DNA of 64,000 nucleotides, from NCBI RefSeq assembly GCF_020740795.1, contig NC_067299.1:5874001-5938000 (forward strand), given 5' to 3'. This document shows positions 35,401 to 47,300 of this stretch, one piece after another; position 1 is the first letter of the stretch, and each line of letters opens with the position of its first letter. Under the pieces are notes generated by a model. It was not told the DNA's origin. It was given only the letters and a program-made list of their open reading frames with translations, and did not search any database. The position numbers were made by a program, and so were the translations under genes. This DNA comes from Apus apus. Taxonomy: Eukaryota > Chordata > Aves > Apodiformes > Apodidae.

Positions 35401-38400
35401 TCTGGCCCTTCCTCAAGTCCCCAGAGGAGCACGGGAGGTTCTGGAGTGGGGATAATGGGGCTGAAGCAGATGGAGGGGAGAGTGGGAGGTTAAGGAAGGA
35501 TGCTGAGCTGAGCAATTCCCCTCCCCAGGAGGAAGCAATAACTTTTTCTTTTCCCATCTGCTGGAGGAGCTGTAGCTAGGAGCTGGGGAGATGAGGCTGG
35601 CATGTGGAGGGCAACGTCCACAGCAATAATCCATGTGGGGAAAGGCAGATCCTTTATGTGCCATCTGAGCCCAAGCTGGGGCTCCATCACTTAAACCTGA
35701 GCATTCCTGATGGCTTTTATTTTTCCAGGCTGCAGCCCCTGGGTCCTTTCCTTTCGGCTGCACAAGTGCTGCACGATGTGTGTCCCCATTAGCAGTACTT
35801 TTTCCCAGCCCCAGCCTGCTTTTATTGCTGGGAAATGAGCTCTGACTCCTGGAAGTGGTATTTCTTCCTTCTGCCTGACAGCTTGTCGATCCTTGCCCTC
35901 AATCTCTTCCCTGGGGAAGGTGCACACAGCCAGGCACCAAGCAAGGAGCCTTGTGCTGTACTTGCCGAGGAAGGCAGAGCTTGAGAGGGGGGAAAATAGG
36001 CAGATCATCTCCAGAAAATGGAACGTGGCACAGTGCTAGGTGGGTTACAGGGACAGCTGGGCTTGAAGCTGATTTTAGGATTTGATTCGGTTATAGAGTC
36101 AATCATAACTGGGTTTTTAATTTGCTACTGCATGACCTGGCAGTGGTTGAACCCACATGGGTGCAAGTCTTGCAGCAGCTGGGAGCTCTGGGAGGCACTG
36201 TGGGCTGCACCAGCACTCTCCTCTGCTGGGCACAGCCCTGCTGTCACCTCCAGGTGCCATCTGCAAGGGGACAGGGAGACAGGGGGACCCGGAGTCTAGG
36301 CACAGCTCGTGGGCATCATCCTGCCGGTGCTCCCCCTCGAGCCCTCGCAGAGCCAGTGGGGAATGGTGGCTGGAGCATTGGCTGATGGAGATGGATTGCA
36401 TGGGAGCAGGTGCTAGGGCAGCAGTGGGAATGGAGAATGGCCTTTGGGGAGGATTCCCAGGCTCCTGGAGCCTAGATTATTGCTTATAAAATCTTTGTGG
36501 CTTTGAACCACGGCTGGCAATGGCTACGGTCAGCCTGGGGTAAAGCAACTGGGACGGTGATGGGGATAGATGTACAGAATGTACAGGAATTAATTATGCA
36601 AACTTAAAAATAACAAAACAAAAGTGAAACAGGATTTTTAAGAAGAACATGACCTAGTTTGGTGGCCAAGAACAGCAAGTGGCTGGTGGGTGATGGGGGC
36701 AGTGGGCAGGGCTGCTGCTCAGGGGCTCGGGGTTTTCATCGCCACCAAGAATCGGGGCTGTGCTGGCACGGGAGCAGAGTGCTGAGCTTGAGAGGAGACT
36801 GAGAGCTTACCTGAGCATTGGCCTGGCTTCAAATCCTGGTTAGCATCCTGTATAATTTCCATAGAAACCCATGATGTGCTGTGATGGAGCAGAAGGAAAG
36901 GAGCAAACTCAATACTTCGGCTTTCGGGGGCTTTTCTCTTCCCCCTTGTGCTGGGGATGGAGGAGCCTGTTCTTGAGGCTGGCTGGAAATGCTTCAGCAG
37001 GAGGGCCCTGACGTGTTGGTGTTAATTAAATATCTGTCCCTGGCGAGGGATAGTGTTTCAAGCATGTTCTCCTCTGTTGAGCAATGTCACCCGGCGCCAG
37101 GGAGGACAAAAGACCAGGGCAATTACAGTGTGACTCTGTGTCCCAGGACAAGGAGGCTATGGCAGCACCCAGAGTGTCGTTTCGGGGCTTTTGCAGCTCA
37201 GCTCGGGTGCTGAGGGGTGGGCAGCTGGTGGGCTTCACCCTGCACGTGGCCTGGGAACCCAGGGGCTTTCCTCCTCCTGGGCTGTGGTCAGTGCCCTGAG
37301 GGAAGGAGTTGCCGGCAGCCCGAGCAACCATCACCTTTAAATCTTTGTACCAGCCCCTCATGGCCAGGGGCCTGTCCTGGTAAATAATTCACTGTGACCT
37401 CAGTGAGAGTTTTACTCGACTAATTTTGTTTCCATAGAAACTCGAGCGGTCTCGCTTCACCACGGAGCCTCGGGCGAATCAATATGATGTGGGTTTTTTT
37501 TTTCCCTTTGCATGCTGAGTGATGGCCCTTAAACCCTGAGAGAGGAGAGCAGCAGCCCAGGTGCTGGTGGCTGGGTGGCACCGGGTGCTGCCTTCACCTG
37601 CACTGGCCCTGCCCTGTGCTACCCAGCATCCTGGGATGACCAGAGCTGGATCCAGCAGGGAAGCGCTGCAGGGCTAGGGCAGCGTCAGCCCAGTTTTATC
37701 CCAGTCCATTCCAGTCAATTCCCAGTATGTTCCTGCTATGCAGAGCTGGAGGGAAAGGGGCTGCCTCTGCTCAGGCTCCTTCTCTGTTTTTTTCCCCTCC
37801 GGTGCTTTAATTTCTTTGACCCTTGACATAAAATGGCAAATTAGCATTTGTGAATCAGCCACCCTAATTAGCCAGGGAGCTGGGCTGGCCCTGCCCCCAG
37901 CCTGGGCTCACTTTCCCCTGTTGGGTGTTTGCTGACCAGATCTAACCCAGAATTGCCCAGAGGTGGCTCCTCTACTCACCCTGACCTGGGTCCAGCCCCG
38001 GGACAGCCACACACCTTTGTCTCTGCAGGAATTTTTCTTTCTTTTTATTCTCCTTCCCCATGGCTTCCTGGTGCTTTTGTGCCAAGTTGGGAGCATGAAG
38101 GGAGAAGAAAGGATAAGTGGTTGTAGAAGGCTTTGTGTGACATATGGCACCAGGGCTTTGCATGGCAGCTGTGGCTGGCACCAGGGGGGATGTCAGTGGG
38201 CACGGGGTGCCCAGGCTTCCCTCCTGCCTGGAGGTGGGTGGGTAAACTGAGGCAGGAGGCACTGGCTTCTTGCAGCCGTCTCAGGCAAGCTCCAAGCTGA
38301 TTTTTCATCTAGCACACGTGTGTTTTGATGTCGGCAGTGAATGTGGGAGCAGGAGAGGTTCAGCCACCTCACAGAATAGTCTTATATCAGTCTCTGCTCT

Positions 38401-41400
38401 GGGCAACCTCTTGCATCTAAATTATTACACACTGATACAAGATAGAGTTGAACAGAGATGCAGTTAAACCATACAAAGGATGTAGGGTTACTTTAATCAC
38501 TCACACTTACTTGACCTATTTTTTTTTTTTTCTTTTTCCTTTTTAATCCCTTCCTGGAAACCTGATTTCATGTTTGAATTCCCTCAACTATTTTAGGAAT
38601 GTCGTCCTACCAAGATCAAATTACCTTCAGTGAAACCAGTGCACGGCAGCCTTGCAAGGCAGGCGACTTTTTGATTAAGATCTAGTGCTACCTCATTAAT
38701 ATAGGCTTAGTTTGGGGGGTGGGGGGAGGACACTAATTCGGGCATGGCAAATGTGTGAAAGCTGGGGACTAGTGTGGCAGTGCCAAAGGGCAGGGGGTGG
38801 CTCTGCCCTCCTTGGCACAGAGGGCTGGGGACACCCCAGCATGGCAGTGCTGGGACCCCTGGGGCTGGGCAGCCCCCCTGCAGATCCGGCAGCAGCAGCG
38901 GGAAGGTGGGTGCTTGGGGTGCAGCTCCAGGGGGGGCAAGGAGTCCAAGTGGGGTCCTCCGAGTCTTGTCTGGGTGTGGATGATTTAGGAGCTGGCTGGT
39001 GCTGCGGAGGGAGGGCATCTGGTCAGCTATCAGGGGCCTGGGTAAATCTGTGGCATGGTGAGCGATGGGTGTCCCAGGCCAGCAGCAGCCCCCCCTCTGC
39101 TCTGTTGTGGCTGTGGTGCAGGTCCAGCCATGGGGTCCCCAGTAAATGCCTCAGGGCAGAACACTTGAGCAGGAATGCTGGTGATGCTGGGTGTCAGGAC
39201 TGCATTCACTCCCTGGCTCGCTCTGCTCCCCTCTCAGCTGCTCTTCTGGCCTGGAATGCTGCTTCCGGAGCCGGGAGGGGAATTTCATTTTGCAGAGAGG
39301 TACGTGCTGCGCAGGCTCTCAAACAGGGCTTGCTTCTGCTCTCCTCCCTGATTGCTTTTTGCTTGGAAAAGGCCTTAAATCCGGCCGTTTTAATACGGCT
39401 GGTAGAACAAGTATTAAAGAGGATCCTCAGGTGCTGATTTGTTTCTAAGAAGAAGGATTTGCTCACAAGCAGGTTTCCCAGGGAGGTGTGCGTGCACATC
39501 CCCCGAGGCAGACAGAAAGGGCATTTTGGAGAAGACTCCTAAGGCTCGATCCTGCACACCCTCAGGGTGTGCTGTGCCTTTCAGTTTGCTGGTAGACACG
39601 ACTGTAATTTTTGTTCCCATTTATTTACTTTTCATCCCGATGTCAATCCTGTTACAGTCACACCTGCAGCCACCAAACAGCTGTGTTCCTGGACTCCCTG
39701 TTCCTGTGCAGAGCAATCCCTTCACAGGGGCCTGGCTGCGGGCAGAGCTCAACAGATCTGCTCTGGCCAAAGCTGCTATTTCTGGCTTAATGTCTCCAGT
39801 TTTGAGACTTCCTCCAAGTCTTCCCTCCAGAAGCTGGGGCAGCCCTTGTCTCTAGATAATCCCGTGCATGGAAATACCTTCTGCTCCGCATCTCCCAGCT
39901 ACAAACGCAGCGTGGCAAGAGCTGGGGAAAAAGGGCCGGGCTGCCTGGGCGGTGTTTGAGCAATCCCATCTGCTCTCTGAGCTGCAGCAGACACTGGGGA
40001 AGGGAATATTCGCGTTTGCACTTGGTGCCAAAGCTCTTCCCTGAGCTGTGAGCAATGAGTCCTTGTGCTTTTACAGCTGTTGGCTCCTCCGGTTGGGCTG
40101 CCTTCCTCGCAGAGCTGAGCAACTGTTGTTTCCAGCGTGACGTTACCAGCTCGACCAAGCCCTGGGATGATCGAGCTGCTCGTCTGTGCCATTCCCAGAT
40201 GGCTGCTGGCAGCCTCCTCCAGGCCTTGCACCATGTTTGCTTCTGGCTGGAGCTGACCCGAAGCACCCACAGCCTCTCAGGCCATCCCTTGATGGGAAAA
40301 GTTAATTTCTGTGAGGTATCAAGTGCTCCACTCCCAGGGCAGGGGGGAAAACAAGCTTTGGGTGGCAGGATGCTGGCTGGCACGGGAGGACCTGCTCTGC
40401 CAGGTTGTGGGTTTCTCGGAGGCTGCTGAGATCTTGTTCTTGGCTCTGGATCTGAATTGTGCAAGTTGTTTTTGGCTTGGGCAGGGTGCAGCCATGGGCT
40501 TGCAGGGGTGAGCCTCGCCCCAGAGGTCAGCTTTTGTTTGTTCATATTTTATGTTTTTTAAGTGGTGAGCTAATGGTGGGAGCTGGACCCAAAGGTGTGG
40601 CAGTGCCTGAGTGTGGCGTGCGGTGAAGATGCAGCCATGGATGGGTGTGGGAGAGCAGAGATCATCCCGTGCCACCCTGGCTGGCTGATGAGGGCAACAC
40701 TTGCCTGGGCGTTCTGTGTGCCAGCCCTGCCCTGGAGAGCAGAGCTGGTGTGGAAGCAACAACGTGGCAGCCTTCCCTGCAGGTTTGGTGCTGTTCCCCA
40801 GCCCAGTGTCGAGATGTCACCTGGTGCAGGTCAGCACTGGGACAGCCACGGCTGCGGGGTGTGGAGGTGGCTCAGCCAGGAGCTGCTGCTGTGTCCCTGT
40901 GGTGAGCCAGGACCAGGCACTGCTCCTGCCCTGCAGCTGCCTGCCCTGCCAGGACAGGAGGTTTTGTCCCTCCAGGGTCCTTGCTGTCACCTTGCTGCTC
41001 CCCACCACCCACAGGACTGGGGACATTTGCACCCAGAGCTTGCAGAGCCTTTAAGCTCCTCCTGGGATGGGCGCGACAGAAGGGGAAAGGATTATGCCCG
41101 TGCCTGGGCTGAATGAATAACAGCATTCAGGGCCCTTCCTGCGTGCTAGCAGAGCAGGAGCTGTTTCAAGGCAGGAAGAAAATCGATCAGGCAACAGCTA
41201 CACGAGTCATCACAGCCTCATTCTGCAGAGTGGGGGGGCCATGAGGCCAGGAGAAGCCCAGCCAAGGCCCTGCACACACCCAGGCTGGGAGTCAGACACC
41301 AGCTTTCTGCTTTCCTTTTTGGGAAATCCAAAGGATTTTGCTTTTCCTGGCATCTTCCCAACCCCTCACTGTCATCACAGAAATAAGGACCAGGAATGTG

Positions 41401-43912
41401 CTGAGCCCCTTCCCCATGCAGGGGGTCGTGTTGCCCTCCCCACTGCGCCTGATGCTCATGTGGATGAGCAGGAATTGGGGAAGATCCTGCAAATACAACA
41501 ACTGCTTTATCTTTCAAATTACCTCCTGCCCCTGTCGTGACTTGCTTCACTCTTGAGTTTTAACTCATGCCAATGTAGTGGTTTGCATTTCTCCAGATTA
41601 GCAGCAAGACTTGAAAAAATGGGTTTAAAAGCCTGCATTTGTGGTGCTTCACCACCAGCAGCTCTGCCTGCAGCTGTGTTTGCCAGAACAGCCCCAGTCT
41701 GTGCTGGGGGCACTGGCTGCATCCTGGTTTTGCCAAATGTTCCCTTCACAGCAGCCTCCTGCAATCCCCACAGCTTCTGGCTCTATCTGAGGGATGGGAA
41801 GATCGCATTGGTGCAATCCCTTGGTGTCGTTTGAAGCCAGATAGAAATATTTTGTCCCCATCCCTAATTTAGTTCATCTTCTGACCAGAAGCTTTGAGTC
41901 GCGTTGCTGCGCTCGGCCACGTCCAGCACGGGCTGCCATTTCAAGGAGCTGTCCCAGACTCTCACGTGGAGTTGACTCATGCCTTCCCCAGCACAGAATT
42001 GTTTGCAGCAAGAGTTGGGCCCTTCCCAGCAGAGCAGATGGCAGGGGGACTGCCATCACAGGGGACTGCCACCCCAGGGGGATTACCAGCGCCTGGCACA
42101 GCCGTGGCCTTTGTGGTTACAGGGAAGGCCATAAATAATCACTCAAAGGTCAAACCTTGGGAGGCAGAGACCCCCAAATACAGGTGCCTCTCGTTACTGC
42201 CAGAGATCTCAGGGTTTTAAATGGATCTGGGGGTTTCCAAGCACATTTCCTGATTCTGGGGGCTGATTGAACTGTTTGAAGTGTATGGGCTAGCGTGGCA
42301 TTGTGGAACAGAAGCTCTCACCTTCACATTTGCTTCATGTCTGCGTTTGCAGAGTATCCTATTTAACCTGTTTTCCCCTTGATGTCCAGGCTCTTTCCCC
42401 ATCCTTTTGGAGTAGCCAGAATTTCCAAGGAGCATGTGCGTGCCATGAACGTGTTACAACTCAATTTAATATATGGCTGAACCAGCCACGCAATATTGCA
42501 ATTAAAGTGTAGCACTAGAGGTGTGAAGAATGGCAGCTTTTTGCTATCAATGAGTCACGACAGCAGAGGAGGAACCGAGAAGCAGGAATTTATTAATTGA
42601 CTCCAGCAGTTTTATTTGTCCTCAGTGAATAGAGCCGGGCAGGGCTGTCGGAATTGTTCCTGCTCTGCTAGCACAAGGCTGCTCTGTGCCTGGCTCCTGG
42701 TGAGCAGGAGCTGATCCTGGGGATGGAGGTGGTCTCTCTGTTAAATGCTTTTTGTTAGTGAGCGTGGAGCCAACTGGGGGTGCCCGGTGCTGTTTGGGAA
42801 TGGCCTCTTGAGCCTGGTAGTGAAACTCCTGCTGCATTTCCATGGGTCCTGTCCTGCAGAGCACAATGCTTTGGGGAAGGTGGGATCCCTGCAGGGCCAT
42901 CAGTGCAGACCTGGGGTCTCCAGCCACCTTGGCTGCATGGAGAGGCCTGTTTGCAGCACAGCCACCCTGTATCCAACGGGAGCACCAGCTGGAGGACCCT
43001 GTGGCTCCACACTCAGCCCAAGGGCTGGCTGGGTGCTGGTGCCCCAGGGGGCACACTGGGTGCATCGGACTGCAAACGCATCCAGGATTAGAAAAAAGCC
43101 AGGGAGGGTGGGTGGAGCATGTCTGTGGAGCAGGAATCATCCCCCCATCCGGAATCACTGAGGCTGGGTGAGCTCTGGGGACGTGGCTGTCACGCACGGC
43201 CTCGCTACGGGCAGGGGAGAGCCCGGGTGACCTTCAGAGGTGACTGCTCTGCTTAATGGCTTTGAATCTGATTATACCCCATTTCACTGAGAAACGTGCT
43301 CGACACATTCTCCTGAATTAAATACCATTTTAGGGACAGTTATCTTGAACTCTGCCTGCCGCTTAGGACAAAGCCTTTGAAAATGATATTATGGATAAGA
43401 AGTGTTCCTGAGGTAATTCTGTTTTAACAGTGGAGTTAATCCAGAACTGAATTTGGCGCTGCATTTCCAAATGAGAAGCAGTAGCTGTATAATCTGTTTA
43501 TGGTTTTAAAGTGAATGTTAATCTTGGATTTGGTGGCTTTTCCCAAGGGTCGATTTGTCGTTCTCCAGAGCATTTTAGCCCCTTGCTCTGAAACTCTCTG
43601 AGCCGACTCCTTTTTTTTGTGGGTTTTTTTTTTTTTTTTTACTTTAAAGAGAGATTTTACTGTGTTTATAAATACATGTCAAACCTGGAGATGTTAAATC
43701 TGGGGAAGCCCTCAGCGCTGGCAGTAATGCTCCTTTTCTCTACCTCCCATTTAGCTGGTGCAGCACCTGGCACGGCACATCCGTCCTCCGGCATGGGACG
43801 GTCCCACCAGGATGTGGTTGGATGTGTCCAGTTGAATTGTTTCCCACTGAGGTGGGGACGTCACGGGGTGCTTTGTCCCATGGGTGACTTTCTCCCCTTC
43901 TCCCCTCGGCAG
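32155..43912 (+). other. CUEDC1: CUEDC1 intron 1 (if exon 1 is at the CpG island)
   Basis: About 11.8 kb without a believable coding exon or transposon. It has an octamer-like ATGCAAAT at 34775-34782 in an AT-rich patch, AT-rich patches at about 36570-36650, 38380-38660 and 43240-43540, and otherwise GC-balanced sequence full of short chance open frames. Extra alternative first exons cannot be excluded. Confidence 0.6.
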
Positions 43913-44084
43913 GTGGGAGGATGCTGCAGCACACCGGAGGCTGAGGCGGTGCCGCTGGCCGCGGGGAGCGGGACCCCGTCTCCCACCCATGCTCCCTGCC
44001 GGCTGCCGGGGCTGTGCCCCGTGAGGAGCAGGGGTGGGTGCCCGTCTCGCCGGGGCCAGGGCCTCCCCTGCCGTGCCCCCCGCC
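43913..44084 (+). other. CUEDC1: CUEDC1 5' UTR part of exon 2
   Basis: Follows a strong acceptor (CTCCCCTTCTCCCCTCGGCAG). An in-frame ATG at 44034 would add 17 residues (MGARLAGARASPAVPPA), but the family start is MTSLFRR, so the ATG at 44085 is preferred. Confidence 0.75.
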
Positions 44085-44375
44085 ATGACGAGCCTCTTCC
44101 GCCGGAGCAGCAGCAACGGCAGCTCCCGCGGCGGCTCCTCCGCCCAGGAGCTCAACAACAGCCGCCCCGCCAGGCAGGTCCGCCGGCTGGAGTTCAATCA
44201 GGCCATGGAGGACTTCAAGACCATGTTCCCCAGCATGGACTACGACATCATTGAGTGCGTCTTGAGGGCCAACAACGGCGCCGTGGACGCCACCATCGAC
44301 CAGCTCCTGCAGATGAACCTGGACAGCAGCGGCTGCGACGACAGCTCGGACTCGGAGGACAGTATCCCCCCTGAG
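44085..44375 (+). CDS. CUEDC1: CUEDC1 coding exon 1: CUE domain
   Basis: Residues 1-97, ending DSSDSEDSIPPE before GTAACC (phase 0). It holds the entire CUE domain: EFNQAMEDFKTMFPSMD, then the helix with VLRANNGAVDATIDQLLQMN. The N-terminal Ser/Gly-rich stretch is shorter than the Gly-rich one in mammals as I recall it. Confidence 0.95.
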
Positions 44376-47300
44376 GTAACCCCCAGTGGTCCTTGGCACG
44401 TGGCTGTGGGTCCCCTGCCTGCACTCCTGGACGCCACATGGTTCATCACCAGCAGGAAGCTCAGTCTCATCCTTCCTCATTTCTGCCTGGGCATGGTGCT
44501 GCTCAGCAGCTGTGGGTGGGCAGGGGTCTGAGTGCGCGATTCGGCTGAGCTGGAGCGTCCAGCCTGGCTGGTCTGTCTTGGACAGTGCTCGAGGCTCAAG
44601 CTAAAGTGTTCTACTCCCTCCTTCCCACCCTGAGACCCAACAGAGACCCTGCTGCTGCTGCTGTCAGGAGGTTCCTGAGGGCTGTGTGCACCCAGGGACA
44701 GACTCACTCACCCACCCACCCGAAATGTGGTGTCTTGAGAGTGACACCTCCAAACCCCACCAAACCCTGCTCTGGTGCAGGGTCACCAGTGCAGGAGGTT
44801 GCTTCCATCCTCCTCACCACCTTGTTCAGTCTATCCCATTCCTACTTTGCTGCCACGCAGGATCCCAGCCTGGCAGGGGATGCTCCCCTGACTCACTCTC
44901 ACCCCATCCTCTCGCCCTGCAGATATTGGAGCGGACCCTGGAGCCAGACAGCTCGGATGAGGAGCCCCCTCCTGTCTATTCCCCTCCTGCCTACGAGAGC
45001 CAGGTGTTGGGCAGCCGCCCGCCCCGTGCGCCCACCCCTCCACCCCGGTGAGCCCCCCGTGCCCGCTGCTCCTGGTGCCCGCCCGGGAGGTCTCCCTGTG
45101 TCTCAGCTGGCCCTGGCAAGGGGCATCTGGCGTCAGTTCGTTAGGGCTGGGTGAGATGAAGCCAAGGGAGATGAACGAAGCTCACAGCTGGCTAAAAAAT
45201 CCCCGCGAGGCCCGAAAAGTGAACAGCTGAGGGGCCTGGAAAAGCTGCTTCTGGCAGCGCGTGGAATGGCAAAAATCAGCTAGTGGGGGCGGGGAGCGCT
45301 CGCCCGACTCAGAAACACCAGGTGCTGGGCAGGCACGGCCCTGCGTGTCAGGGCTCTCAGCACCCGAGACCTTGGGTTGGTTTGGCTCGTTGCTGCCAGG
45401 CTGCCCAGCCCGGGGGCTCTCCTGCCCCAGAGGTCTCTGGCCCTGTGGGGTTCAGGCTCCCCCCAGCAGCACCACCTTGGCCATGGTCTCAGGGCACATG
45501 GGAGGGCAAGTGGCTGTGGCTGCCCCTGTGCCACCCCTCTCGGGCAAAGCTGTGCCACCTGGATGTGACATCTGTGAGACCTCCTTTGGCTTTGTAAGCA
45601 TCATCCTGCCATGCCAGGGCTGCCATGGGGCTGTTTTCTGGGAGTCTGAGTAAATCAGGGAGGATGAGCAAAATCCAGCCTGTGCAGTGAGGGGCAAGGC
45701 TTGGGAAGCGGTTTCCAAAGATTCCATCCGGCCAGGAAGGCCTTGTGCTCTCGGAGCCTGCTCTAACATGGGTCTGGGAGGTGTGCTGTGGTTTCTGGGA
45801 TCCCAGGACTGCTGGTGGAGCTGTGGCAGATGTCAGGGGGGGTTCTCCCACGCCAAAGGTGTTCTCTGTGTTTGCCCTGCAGGACGGACATGCCGGGGCC
45901 CGGCAGTACCCCGGCGTCAGGGCGCTACAGGAACTGGAACCCACCACTTCTGGGCAACCTCCCCGAGGATTTCCTCCGCATCCTGCCCCAGCAGACGGCC
46001 GGCACACAGGTGAGGCCTGCTGCCCCTTCCAGCACCACAGCTCCACCACGTGCTATGCAGCACCAAACTTTGTCCTTGGCCACCCTGAGCTTGCAGTGTT
46101 GGCTCTCTGAAAGCTCCTGGGTACCAGGCACGGGCTAAACCAAAAGTCTTGGAGCACTTCTCGCTGTTCAAGCAATCAAGGTGTGAAAGAGGAAACTTCC
46201 AGTGAAGCTCTGACATTTTTTCCTGCTGTTAGCCCAGCCAGTTATTGCCAGAAATACTGCTTGTGCCTAATATTTTTAATTACTTGAAAATCTGACCTGC
46301 TACCCTGGTGAAAAGCAGCAGGGGAGTGGCACTGCCAGGATGCTCAGGGCTGGTGCAGGGGAACTTGGGTGGAAGCTCTAATGTGAACCAGAGGATTTGC
46401 CCCTGGGACACTAGAGACCCATGTGCTTTGGGGTAGTTTCAGAGCCAGAAAGCTTGCAGTTGTGGTTGTCTCTCTGTGCACAGTGGAGCAGGCAGCAGCA
46501 TCCCATGGGGAATGAGCAGCCCCAGCACAGACCATGCTGGGCATCCAGCTTGGTTCCAGGCTTGCCACATCCTCGGGGTGTCCCTTGGCTAACACAGGAA
46601 CCAGCCCAGAAATGCTGGCATGGCAGGGGGCTGGGGGCTGTGGGTACCCTGCCATCCTGTGCATCCTCTCCTCCTCCCTTTTGGGCTCCAAAGGCAGCCT
46701 GCCACGTTTTCATAAATGATTGCCCTGCAAGTTGAGCTTCACGGGCTATATTACCTTTCTGGGAATAGGAACGTGCCAGTTGGTTTGGGCTCAGGGGGAG
46801 GAGAGGAGCAGCTGCCCTTTTCTTTCCCGGGTAATTGTGTGCTTTTGCTTTTTATGGCTCTCAGCGAGCAGCTACAAATCAGATGGATGTTGCAGGCAAG
46901 GATGAGGCTGAGGCTGCCCAGGGCAGCTCTCCTGCTCCCCAGGTGCTGCCACGCCAGGAGCCGGGGAAGCTCGCGGAGCCTCGTGCAGGGACGTTTGTCA
47001 GCAGGGAAACTGCTGCCTCTGTTTTTTAGAGAGGGCTTGAAGTTTAAAATCTTGGCAAGTCTGCGCTCTGCAAAGGAGGTTTTCCAGAGGCAGCGGTTTC
47101 TCCCTGACTCCAGATTGAGGGGTCCCCATTCCTGCTGTCCCCTCCTGCCTCTGCCCCGTCCCCTTACTGCTGGGCAGAGGCGGTGTTGCCCTGTCCCCTT
47201 GTTCCCCTCTGTGCAGCCCAGCTAGGGGAGACACGGTGCCCTGGGCTGTTGGGCACTGGGTGTTAGAGGGGGGGATCTCCCTGAGGGGGAGCAGCAGCCG

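Noticed and set aside
44034-44084. In-frame upstream ATG of CUEDC1
   Set aside because: Would add 17 residues not expected in the family; the MTSLFRR start at 44085 is the conserved one.
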